NCBI GenBank assembly: GCA_964020085.1
Contig: OZ026597.1
Span: 20,556,521 to 20,620,520, forward strand
Origin: Micromussa lordhowensis
Taxonomy: Eukaryota; Cnidaria; Anthozoa; Scleractinia; Lobophylliidae
Reading direction: 5' to 3'
Length of the DNA stretch: 64,000 nucleotides
Of the stretch, positions 32,160 to 42,744 are shown in pieces. The notes beneath the pieces are model-generated. The model was given only the letters and a program-made list of their open reading frames with translations. It had not been told where the DNA came from and did not search any database. The translations under genes were made by a program, and so were the position numbers. Numbering within the stretch: position 1 is the first letter of the stretch; each line of letters starts with the position of its first letter.

Positions 32160-33890
32160 ATGGATCTTGAACTTTGTACAAGAGATAGCTGGTGTAAGTA
32201 CTGACCCACAAGGGAGTTGGTCCACCATGTACATTCTCTTCCTGAGTTTCTTGGTCTGTGAAGCAAAGACTGGTCCTCCCTAAAAACTGAAAAAGAAAAA
32301 AATGTTTCGGCCATGGGACTGTCTGCATGCGCTGAATGGATCTTGAACTTTGTACAAGAGATAGGTGTAAGTACTGACCCACAAGGGAGTTGGTCCACTA
32401 AGCACATTCTCTTCCTGAGTTTCTTGGTCTGTGAAGCAAAGACTGGTCCTCGCTAAAAATTGAAAAAGAAGAAAAAAATGTTTTGGCCATGGGACTGTCT
32501 GCATGCGCTAAATGGACCTGGAGCTTTGTACAAGAGATAGCTGGTGTAAGTACTGACCCACAAGGGAGTTGGTCCACCAAGCACATTCTCTTCCTGAGTT
32601 TCTTGGTCTGTGAAGCAAAGACTGATCCCCCCTAAAAATTGAAGAAGAAAAAAATGTTTCGGCCATGGGACTGTCTGCATGCGCTAAATGGACCTGGAGC
32701 TTTGTACAAGAGATAGCTGGTGTAAATACTGATCTACAAGGGAGTTGGTCCACTAAGCACGTTCTCTTCCTGAGTTTCTTGGTCTGTGAAGCAAAGACTG
32801 GTCCTCCCTAAAAATTGAAGAAGAAAAAAATGTTTCAGCCATGGGACTGTCTGCATGCGAAAAATGGACCTTGAGCTTTGTAAAAGAGATAGCTAGTGTA
32901 AGTACTGACCCACAAGGGAGTTGGTCCACCAAGCACATTCTCTTCCTGAGTTTCTTGGTCTGTGAAGCAAAGACTGGTCCTCGCTAAAAATTGAAAAAGA
33001 AGAAAAAATGTTTCGGCCATGGGACTCTCTGCATGCGCTGAATGGATCTTGAACTTTGTACAAGAGATAGCTGGTGTAAGTACTGACCCACAAGGGAGTT
33101 GGTCCACCATGTACATTCTCTTCCTGAGTTTCTTGGTCTGTGAAGCAAAGACTGGTCCTCCCTAAAAACTGAAAAAGAAAAAAATGTTTCGGCCATGGGA
33201 CTGTCTGCATGCGCTGAATGGATCTTGAACTTTGTACAAGAGATAGGTGTAAGTACTGACCCACAAGGGAGTTGGTCCACTAAGCACATTCTCTTCCTGA
33301 GTTTCTTGGTCTGTGAAGCAAAGACTGGTCCTCGCTAAAAATTGAAAAAGAAGAAAAAAATGTTTTGGCCATGGGACTGTCTGCATGCGCTAAATGGACC
33401 TGGAGCTTTGTACAAGAGATAGCTGGTGTAAGTACTGACCCACAAGGGAGTTGGTCCACCAAGCACATTCTCTTCCTGAGTTTCTTGGTCTGTGAAGCAA
33501 AGACTGATCCCCCCTAAAAATTGAAGAAGAAAAAAATGTTTCGGCCATGGGACTGTCTGCATGCGCTAAATGGACCTGGAGCTTTGTACAAGAGATAGCT
33601 GGTGTAAATACTGATCTACAAGGGAGTTGGTCCACTAAGCACGTTCTCTTCCTGAGTTTCTTGGTCTGTGAAGCAAAGACTGGTCCTCCCTAAAAATTGA
33701 AGAAGAAAAAAATGTTTCAGCCATGGGACTGTCTGCATGCGAAAAATGGACCTTGAGCTTTGTAAAAGAGATAGCTAGTGTAAGTACTGACCCACAAGGG
33801 AGTTGGTCCACCAAGCACATTCTCTTCCTGAGTTTCTTGGTCTGTGAAGCAAAGACTGGTCCTCGCTAAAAATTGAAAAAGAAGAAAAAA
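32160..33890. repeat. higher-order repeat, 882 bp x 2
   Basis: Five monomers repeated twice at an offset of 882 bp (for example 32280 and 33162, 32398 and 33280, 32753 and 33635), including a shared 9-bp loss in one monomer (AGAGATAGGTGTAAG). Confidence 0.9.
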
Positions 33891-36010
33891 ATGTTTTGGC
33901 CATGGGACTGTCTGCATGCGCTAAATGGACCTGGAGCTTTGTACAAGAGATAGCTGGTGTAAGTACTGACCCACAAGGGAGTTGGTCCACTAAGCACATT
34001 CTCTTCCTGAGTTTCTTGGTCTGTGAAGCAAAGACTGGTCCCCCCTAAAAATTGAAGAAGAAAAAAATGTTTCGGCCATGGGACTGTCTGATCACGCTGA
34101 ATGGATCTTGAACTTTGTACGAGAGATAGCTGGTGTAAGTACTGACTCACTAGGGAGTTGGTCCACTAAGCACGTTCTCTTCCTCAGTTTCTTGGTCTGT
34201 GAAGCAAAGACTGGTCCCCCCTAAAAACTGAAAAAGAAAAAAATGTTTCGGCCATGGGACTGTTTGCATGCGCTGAATGGATCTTGAACTTTGTACAAGA
34301 GATAGCTGGTGTAAGTACTGACCCACAAGGGAGTTGGTCCACTAAGCACATTCTCTTCCTGAGTTTCTTGGTCTGTGAAGCAAAGACTGGTCCTCGCTAA
34401 AAATTGAAAAAGAAGAAAAAAATGTTTTGGCCATGGGACTGTCTGCATGCGCTAAATGGATCTTGAACTTTGTACAAGAGATAGCTGGTGTAAGTACTGA
34501 CCATCAAGGGAGTTGGTCCACCAAGCACATTCTCTTCCCGAGTTTCTTGGTCTGTGAAGCAAAGAGTGGTCCCCCCAAAAAATTGAAGAAGAAAAAAATG
34601 TTTCGGCCATGGGACTGTCTGCATGCGCTGAATGGATCTTGAACTTTGTACAAGAGATAGCTGGTGTAAGTACTGACTCACAAGGGAGTTGATCCACTAA
34701 GCACGTTCTCTTCCTGAGTTTCTTGGTCTGTGAAGCAAAGACTGGTCCCCCCTAAAAATTGAAGAAGAAAAAAATGTTTCGGCCATGGGACTGTCTGCAT
34801 GCGCTGAATGGATCTTGAACTTTGTACAAGAGATAGCTGGTGTAAGTACTGACCCACAAGGGAGTTGGTCCACCAAGCACATTCTCTTCCTGAGTTTCTT
34901 GGTCTGTGAAGCAAAGACTGGTCCTCGCTAAAAATTGAAAAAGAAGAAAAAAATGTTTTGGCCATGGGACTGTCTGCATGCGCTAAATGGACCTGGAGCT
35001 TTGTACAAGAGATAGCTGGTGTAAGTACTGACCCACAAGGGAGTTGGTCTACCAAGCACATTCTCTTACTGAGTTTGTTGGTCTGTGAAGCAAAGACTGG
35101 TGCTCCCTAAAAATTGAAGAAGACAAAAATGTTTCGGCCATGGGACTGTCTGCATACGAAAAATGGACCTTGAGCTTTGTACAAGAGATAGCTGGTGTAA
35201 GTACTGACCCACAAGGGAGTTGGTCCACCAAGCACATTCTCTTCCTGAGTTTCTTGGTCTGTTAAGCAAAGACTGGTCGTCGCTAAAAATTGAAAAAAAG
35301 AAGAAAAAAATGTTTTGGCCATGGGACTGTCTGTATGCGCGAAATGGACCTGGAGCTTTGTACAAGAGATAGCTGGTGTAAGTACTGACCCACAAGGGAG
35401 TTGGTCCACCAAGCACATTCTCTTCCTGAGTTTCTTGGTCTGTGAAGCAAAGACTGGTCCCCCCTAAAAATTGAAGAAGAAAAAAATGTTTTGGCCATGG
35501 GACTGTCTGCATGCGCTGAATGGATCTTGAACTTTGTACAAGAGATAGCTGGTGTAAGTACTGACTCACAAGGGAGTTGGTCCACTAAGCACGTTCTCTT
35601 CCTGAGTTTCTTGGTCTGTGAAGCAAAGACTGGTCCCCCCTTACAATTGAAGAAGAAAAAAATGTTTCGGCCATGGGACTGTCTGCATGCGCTGAATGGA
35701 TCTTGAACTTTGTACAAGAGATAGCTGGTGTAAGTACTGACCCACAAGGGAGTTGGTCCACTAAGCACATTCTCTTTCTGAGTTTCTTGGTCTGTGAAGC
35801 AAAGACTGGTCCTCGCTAAAAATTGAAAAAGAAGAAAAAAATGTTTTGGCCATGGGACTGTCTGCATGCGCTAAATGGACCTGGAGCTTTGTACAAGAGA
35901 TAGCTGGTGTAAGTACTGACCCACAAGGGAGTTGGTCCACCAAGCACATTCTCTTCCTGAGTTTCTTGGTCTCTGAGGCAAAGACTGGTCCTCCTCAAGA
36001 ATTGAATAAG

Positions 36011-36870
36011 TGCGCCGTGGAAGTTCTTTTCCAGAATTTATTGTTCTGCAGGTTCTTAATAAAAATTGAAGGAGGGGAAGGAAAAAATGTATGGTAATCG
36101 TTAGGGCCTTTGGCTTGTGCCTTCGAAAAGTTGGCACCTCTTTTAGATGGACAGTTTTTTAGTTCTCGGGGGCGTTGGCTTACAGGATGTTTGACGGTCT
36201 TATTTTTTTTCTTAGCTATAAATGGAGGGCTGATAGGTGTTCCGTGATTACTTAAAACCCTTCTAGCCTGTGAAAAGCATCAACCAGCAGGAAATTGACA
36301 AGTAAGTTTCTTTTTGTACTTGGTGAAATGTTTTATTAGGTGTAATGTTTTGCTTTGTAGGACGATATCAGTTACCATATTTATGCCTTCGGTTGTGTTC
36401 ATTTATTAAATTGCAATAATAACTGTAAGGTTGTAACATATTTATTAAATTGCATTGGAGATATTTCTCGACGGGTCATAATCAAATAGAAGTCAAAGAA
36501 CTTAGAATGTTGACTTTTTCTGAGAAAATAATTTGCATTTGAAATGATCTCAGTGAAAAATACAAAGTTAACGTTTTGACCAAATGCTGCATAAATCTTG
36601 ACACAGCAGACAATCTCTCGACATCACAGGCAACCGTAAACTTGATTTAACTGACTTGAATGATTGAATGAAAGGAAAAACAAAAAGCCTTGTTGTATCT
36701 CAACGTTGTTGACGCCTGGGCTGCACTTGGCCGAGGGAGGGTTGGGAAATTGTTTGCAGCTTTCAAAGGAGGTTTTGTTGTACTTTTCTAAACTTGCTAG
36801 TAGCTCTCCACTCCAAAAATGAGACATATTACTGTAGCCATTGTTTTCTACTATACTTTGTATTTCGTAG
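36011..36870. other. no gene recognised
   Basis: Right flank of the satellite. No ORF or repeat of note; AT-rich. Confidence 0.35.
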
Positions 36871-36964
36871 CAGAAGAGGTTTGGTATGCATGTTTAATTC
36901 TTATTTAATTGAATTGAAAGAACAAATTAATGGAACTCTGTCCAACAATTTTGAAGTCGTTGAA
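36871..36964 (+). CDS. candidate internal exon, unknown host gene
   Basis: Acceptor TTTGTATTTCGTAG and a perfect GTAAGT donor bracket 94 nt. One frame is open (RRGLVCMFNSYLIELKEQIN then GTLSNNFEVVE) and the other two contain stops; phase 2 in, phase 0 out. Amphipathic, with one cysteine. No family recognised. If real, the satellite may lie in an intron of this gene. Confidence 0.4.
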
Positions 36965-37420
36965 GTAAGTGAATTGAATTATCGTCAGTAGGTTGAAAAT
37001 GTGTGGTAATCGTTGAAACATGTTCTGTATAATTGGGCCAACGTCTCTCCAGGATTGTTAATTGTACAATACTGCGGGGCCTGTATCAAGTTGTCCCTTC
37101 AAAATTCCTGCCTGTTTCCCAACCCCTGTACAGAGAGGGACCATCAATTTTAAATTTTTTATGAACAAAAAAAAACACGTTGTTGAACTATATTGCTGTT
37201 GCTTCCATTGTGCAGGGGTTTAACAAGGGATTTTTTCAAAGCTCTTTTAATCCGCTTGAATGTTGAGAATATGTAGCTCTGGCAATTTTCAACAAGACTA
37301 AAAGCAATAAAATGTTTGGTTAATAAGAGCGCAATTAAATTTGTGCATTTAATGCTTAAACGGGCGATTTCCAGCCAAAAAGTGCACGATTGTTCGAAAA
37401 AGTGTCTGGTTGATAGTACC

Positions 37421-37680
37421 TTCTCAAACTCATTAATAATTCATCAAGCTAAACAAAGAAAATCACAACCGTGAAGGAGGTTTTGATACCCGGTCTTAAT
37501 TAGAATAGATTTTGACGATTTTACCTCTCGATTTTCTCCTTAGTTTTTGCTTCGATTGAGAAGATATATCAAACACTCGAGACAGTGTTTCATCGGCTAT
37601 CCAAACACCTCGAATTTCGTTAAAAATACTCCGCTGCGCGTCGTATTTTCAACTCTCTTCTCGGTGTTTGGATATCCCGA
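37421..37680 (-). repeat. ~265-bp dispersed repeat, copy B
   Basis: Reverse-complement partner of 24873-25142. Its right half is a fold-back (37563-37710): ATATATCAAACACTCGAGAC ... TATCCAAACACC against GGTGTTTGGATATCC ... TGTTTGATATATT. The family is therefore a fold-back MITE with an added tail. Confidence 0.85.
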
Positions 37681-37935
37681 TGAAACACTGTCGCTCGTGT
37701 TTGATATATTACATATCAGTTACTAAAAGTTACGTAATTTCCAGCTCTAAGTATAGGTAATCAAATAATTTTGAGTGCAATTTGGAATAAACGAGCACAA
37801 GCATTTTTTTAAATACTCCAAACTGTACCCAATTTTCGTGCCGAGAACAGCGCAATTCGTGACCCAAAGATATGAAAGTTATCGCTAGATGATGGGAATA
37901 ATATTTATTAATTTATGTCTATATCTTTCTTTTAG

Positions 37936-37987
37936 GCTATTTGAAAGTTCATTGAAAGTTGGAGAAGACGACGACAGGCGGAATTGA
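37936..37987 (+). CDS. candidate terminal exon, unknown host gene
   Basis: Acceptor ATATCTTTCTTTTAG, then, after one base, LFESSLKVGEDDDRRN and TGA. The acidic-basic tail looks like a natural C terminus. The phase needs an exon ending in phase 2, so at least one more exon would lie between it and 36964. Confidence 0.3.
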
Positions 37988-39100
37988 TGCTGTTTAACTT
38001 CAGCAAAAGACTTTTTTATACATGTACACTTGTAATTTATACAAGGAAAGCTGCCACCGCGAGGTCTGTGTCAGGCTAAGCGGCCGATACAGTAGGACGT
38101 AATGAGAGGTTCTGCAGCACTAAACGATTAGGAGTATTTCTATTGCCCCTGGATGCTACTCCACAACCACAGCAAAGCACAGGACAGTAGCGATGTGACT
38201 TTTACGTTAGAAAAGTACGCGATGCTGGCAATTAACGATTTAGGAAAAATTTTATACTTCTATATGGCAAACAGTTAGCCATTTGTTTCAGTTTATCTTT
38301 TTCAAACTTTCATATTTTGTCTTCAATCACTTTTGTTTTCGTTAGACAGTTAAGAATAGAAATAAGCGAAATCAAGGAGCGCTTTCATATCTTATCGATA
38401 TTATTTTCAAGTGAACAAATAAAAAACAATACGTGAATACATACCGGAAAAAAAGTGTCCATTAATTCCATATCAACAAATAAACAATTACAATATGTCA
38501 ATTAGTCACATGCGAATAAATAAACATTGATAAAGTACATGAGAGGTGTTTAGTTCACACAAAGACTTCAGTGCAAAATGGAGTCTGACTGGGTGTTTAC
38601 GTTCGGTTTTCGTTCGCAGATGAACAACATTTCGAAGATCAGACAGTTCAACTTTCCCTGTTCCCTGACAAAGCTGTCGGAAATACTTCATGAACTAAAA
38701 TCTCTTCATTTAATTTATTTATTAAAATCATTATGTGAGTTCACCCAACAGGAGTGGAACCTATTCTATATACCCACTCTGGTCACAGTAAATCCTTATC
38801 CCCTTAAAACAGCTACTTTATATGAGCCCAGATTACTGGTGTTCTCTGTTAATGTAAGTCGACATTGAAATATTTTCAAAGTTGCCAAGGGAAATAAAAA
38901 TTTAGAAATGATCAATTCATTGCTTCTATAGTCGCATCAGTTCTCTCTCCTCTCCGTTATGCATTGATAAAGGTACAATGTAAAAACATCACCTTTGGGC
39001 AATGTCTGTAAACAAATATTGTATTTAAAAAACGGCGGATTTACCAAGGAGTATTCAGCACGCTTCTCCCTGTTTCAGTACGCTTGAACAAGAAGGAAAC
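37988..39100. other. no gene recognised
   Basis: The 96-codon plus-strand frame at 38578 (MESDWVFTFGFRSQMN...) has no splice support and no recognised domain. AT-rich otherwise. Confidence 0.3.
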
Positions 39101-39119
39101 TTTAGGAAGAAGTGTATAA

Positions 39120-39485
39120 GTATTTATTAAAAAAGTACCACAAGGATACAAGTGTAAATACAATTGAAGAAGTTGTCTGAACAGCTCGTATTGTTTCAAT
39201 ACGCATGCGTATTTGTTGAAAACATACCACAAGGAAAGAAGTATACAGAGTATTGAAAGAGTCCTCATCATGTTTTACTACGCTTGCGCATTTGTGAAAA
39301 GTGTACCACAAGGATACAAGAGTAAATAGAATTGAAGAAGTTGTCTGAACAGCTCGTATTGTTTTAATACGCATGCGTATTTGTTGAAAACATACCACAA
39401 AGAAAGAAGTATACAGAGTATTGAAAGAGTCGTCATCATGATTTACTACGCTTGCGCATTTATGAGAAGTGTACCACAAGGATAG
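39120..39485. repeat. 168-bp tandem repeat, ~2.2 copies
   Basis: GTACCACAAGGATA recurs at 39135, 39303 and 39471. Each unit contains two half-units sharing TACCACAAG and a TACGC(A/T)TGCGYAT core. The first half-unit core TACGCATGCGTA is a perfect palindrome. Related single copies lie near 39640 (plus) and 39945-39980 (inverted). Confidence 0.85.
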
Positions 39486-39756
39486 GCACGTTAGTAAGTT
39501 TAAAGGGTATTTGTTTTACTTGGTGTGGTGGTGGGGGAGGGTGGAGGTTTTCCACTTAGATTTTTCAAGATTGAACTTTCAAGAATCAGTTTCCTTCTAA
39601 AAAGTGCGTTTTTTAATGGAGCAGGCTATTGCCTGATACGCATGTGCATTAAAAAAATGTGTACCACAAGGATAGCGAACTTTGTGTCATACTAGAGAAC
39701 TTGAAATTTTATGGTGGTGGGTGGGGGTTTGGGATGGTAGTAACTATATTCTGTGT

Positions 39757-39850
39757 CCAAAAGATACTTTTTTTTGTGTCCAAAAGATACTTTTTTTTGT
39801 GTAGTAGTAGTAGTAGTATCTTCTGTTCATTAGTAGTAGTAGTGTATCTT
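39757..39850. repeat. short direct duplication and (TAG)n tracts
   Basis: TGTCCAAAAGATACTTTTTT occurs twice in tandem (about 39757 and 39778), followed by two short (TAG)n runs. Confidence 0.8.
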
Positions 39851-39989
39851 TTGTCTCTTTGAAACATTGACAACAGTAACGTAACCCCCACCACCTCGTC
39901 CAGGAAAATCAATCTGCTTTGTAGTTACCTAACTTGATAGTCCTTGTGGTACATCAAATAAAATTACGCATGCGCATTATCAAAGATTT

Positions 39990-42300
39990 TCATCCTCTAT
40001 GAAGCAATTGGAATCCAAAATTTTATATTTATATTTAAACATCATCCTCTGGGAGTGCAATGCCTATGCTTCGCTGGCCGCGACGGAGTAGCATTACATT
40101 ACAAATGACATTTAAATGCAAAACCACCGCCCTTTCACTTGCTACAGTTTTTCTTCCATGTGGTACATCATTTATCCATACTCAAGCGAATTAGTGCAAA
40201 AGAAAAACTCCTACACATTAACCAACAGAGTTCTACCGACGTTCGCGCCACGATCAAGGATTTACTTAAATTGTTTGGGAGTGACTCTCGCGGCAGTTGT
40301 GCTCTCTTTAAAGTGTTGTTGGCCTCGTAACTGAGGGAATGAAGTGGGACACGAAAATCAGGAAGAGAGGATGGAGCATGAGGATCAAGGGCATATCGAA
40401 AGTTGGAGGTTTAGTTGCTATGGGTTTAGGCAAGAACGGAATCGTAAGTAAGACAACAAAACAGTGAAAACATGGCTTTATTGATTATAGAACTGAAAGT
40501 GCATCTTTTCAAGTACAATTTTAACTATGCATTTTTTTATGTCACAGTATATCAGAATAAAATCTTCCCATGAAATTCTTCAGAGACTATATAACGACAT
40601 AGCAAGCATGCAATCGCTTAGCAACACGAGAAAATTCAAAACCCAGACAGAAATTGAACAACATTCAACTTTAACCACAAGAAAACAGTTACGAGATTCC
40701 AATGATCATAAATGTTACAAATAAGACTTGGATACAAGGAAATTCGGATGTTTAAGCAACCAGAACGGCGACGCTCAAAAGAACGTTGATTACAAGATGA
40801 ATTTACATTCTACGAAAGAATCTCTCGATTTATTATATTCGGCCTGCCTGTGTCAGAATTACTTATCACAGTCCGTATTAACGTGTGATTGCGACACTTG
40901 CTCAAGACAGTCTTTCTACATTAGAGCTATATTCTTCTGACAGTTGTTGTCTCGTGACGACTTGACATCTTGGTTGAACACATCACTGAAATAAAGAATA
41001 CCGCATCAATTACTTTCAGATAACAAGAAAAATGTTACTTATTCACAAATAATATTCTAAAAGCTTGAAATATAGTAAAACTGCGTTGAATATAATCCTC
41101 CGTGTATCTGAGATACGTCAAACAAGTTGTTAACGAGTTCGTTAAGGATTTCGTCGACCCCCATTATCTATCATCGAATTGCAATAAGGATGAGAAGATG
41201 TACGTTTTCGCACAGTTCAAAATAATTCTGTGGAGGGGGCTCTTAATAGCTACCTTAAATCTCGAAATTTTTAAACAAGCAGCCGACACACCTGTTTGGG
41301 TGCACTTGGTTGGAGTATTTGCAGTGTACATTGGATTGAGTGGAAACCAAAGCTAATGAGCACAAATTTACGACACACTACATCCAGTAGGTTAAACAAA
41401 TCACTTCCTTAAAATAAACTCAGCATTGACAACTTGACATTTAACTCACCTTGAGAGAGGAGGGAGCAAAGTCAACCTGTCACATTCAGCAGCTCTATCC
41501 GTCTTCAGGTCCAAATCAAAGCTTTACCCAAGACAAACACAAGACCAGGTTCATTTGTGTGCAGGTTGAATCCAGCAACAGGAGTTGTAAGAACAAACGA
41601 CTTCACCACAAGGAAGATGATGGTTCACTGAATAAGCAAAATGGTAAACAATAATTCATTTAAATCTGAACATTTAACCGGCTACCTCAGTCGCTTAAAC
41701 GGAAGGTGGGTGCCTGGGAAATCCAGGGGTTTTCACTCTGACCAGCCACACCCTGAATAGAATACCGCCTCCATTGCTGACAAATACCCGCAACCGAACC
41801 ATGAGCCCAATTGCTGGCATCCATCAACACTGATTGAATTGGAGGAAGACAAAGGGAGGGAGGGTGGGGTGGAGGAACACCACAAATTACTCCTAACAGT
41901 CCTTGGGATTAAGGATTATTATGTTGACGCATATTCCCTAGTCTTGATTGCTGCGCAGCGAGCGTAGCGAGCGAGCAGCAACATAAACAGGATTTAAGAA
42001 GAATATAAAGAAGGGGATACGAATTCTCGAATTCGTCACTTTTTACCAGAATGCATTGCATTTAACCAGAATGCACTGCGTCACTTTTTACCAGAGTGCA
42101 TTGCGCCACGAACAACACGAGGATGTCACACCGTCGAGCCGTCGTCTTAATTCGCGTAGATTTCAGGGAGAAAGATTAGTGGTTTGTTTTGCTCTGATTT
42201 ACCTGTGAAACGATGTGAAGGAGATCGTGCTCTAGAAACTCTTGCTTTTGTTCCTTAATGCAGTAAGTGAAAGTTTGTAAATCTGGATGATTAATTGTGA
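39990..42300. other. unassigned region with minor repeats
   Basis: Small ORFs (40139, 40527, 40728, 41102) have no recognised domain. A GTAAGT donor-like site follows an open stretch at 40338-40442 (MKWDTKIRKRGWSMRIKG). Near 42035-42105 the motif CACTTTTTACCAGA and TGCATTGC recurs three times. At 41950-41985 there is a GCGCAGCGAGCGTAGCGAG-type motif. Confidence 0.3.
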
Positions 42301-42744
42301 CATCTTAATTTTAACTTAGTATGTCATTTCTTAGCAGTCTCGCCTCCTTGGTCGAATTCGTAAATGAAGAAAAATCGTCGTTACTAAAGCTTGTAGAATA
42401 ATTAACAATACGAAAACCGTACAACACGCTAATTTCATATATGCTGCGATCTATTTATTCAAACATGAATTTAAACTGAAGCGTTATTAGCATTTTCACA
42501 CATCGCGATGGACACGTCCTCGGCACAGTCTATCAACATTCTAGAGACATTTAATGCGTACCAGTACAGAATTTATAAGTTGGATTTCTGCTCCTATAAT
42601 TTCCACATGTATCGATTTTCGCGATCTAATAAAGGGGAGGTTGGATGATTAATCTTCACTTTAGTATATAATTTCTTAGCAGTCTCGCCTCCTTGGTCGA
42701 AGAGAAATCGTCATTACTAAAGCTTATGTAAATTAGCGCCTATC

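Larger units (their letters stand above)
27295..36010. repeat. ~177-bp satellite array, about 49 monomers
   Basis: The block TTGGTCTGTGAAGCAAAGAC recurs about 50 times between 27306 and 35969; 49 intervals average 176.7 bp. Each monomer has CATTCTCTTCCTGAGTTTC, GGTCTGTGAAGCAAAGACTG, an A-rich tract, GGGACTGTCTGCATGCG, TTTGTACAAGAGATAGCTGG and GTAAGTACTGACCCACAAGG. Monomers differ by point changes and small indels in the A-rich tract. Minus-strand frames run open over several monomers because many units are near 59 codons, but the frame shifts at indels and no known protein results. The first (27295-27480) and last (35950-36010) units are the most diverged. Confidence 0.97.

Noticed and set aside
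27633..35867. Long minus-strand ORFs in the satellite as genes
   Set aside because: They repeat a ~59-residue motif in rotating frames, begin and end at arbitrary monomers, and have no known domain. They follow from the 177-bp period.
27295..36010. CRISPR-like array
   Set aside because: Evenly spaced repeats, but monomers are contiguous with no unique spacers, unit length is ~177 bp, and the DNA is eukaryotic.
41102..41356. 84-codon ORF with hydrophobic segments
   Set aside because: No splice context, start context or recognised domain; equal-length chance ORFs are common here.
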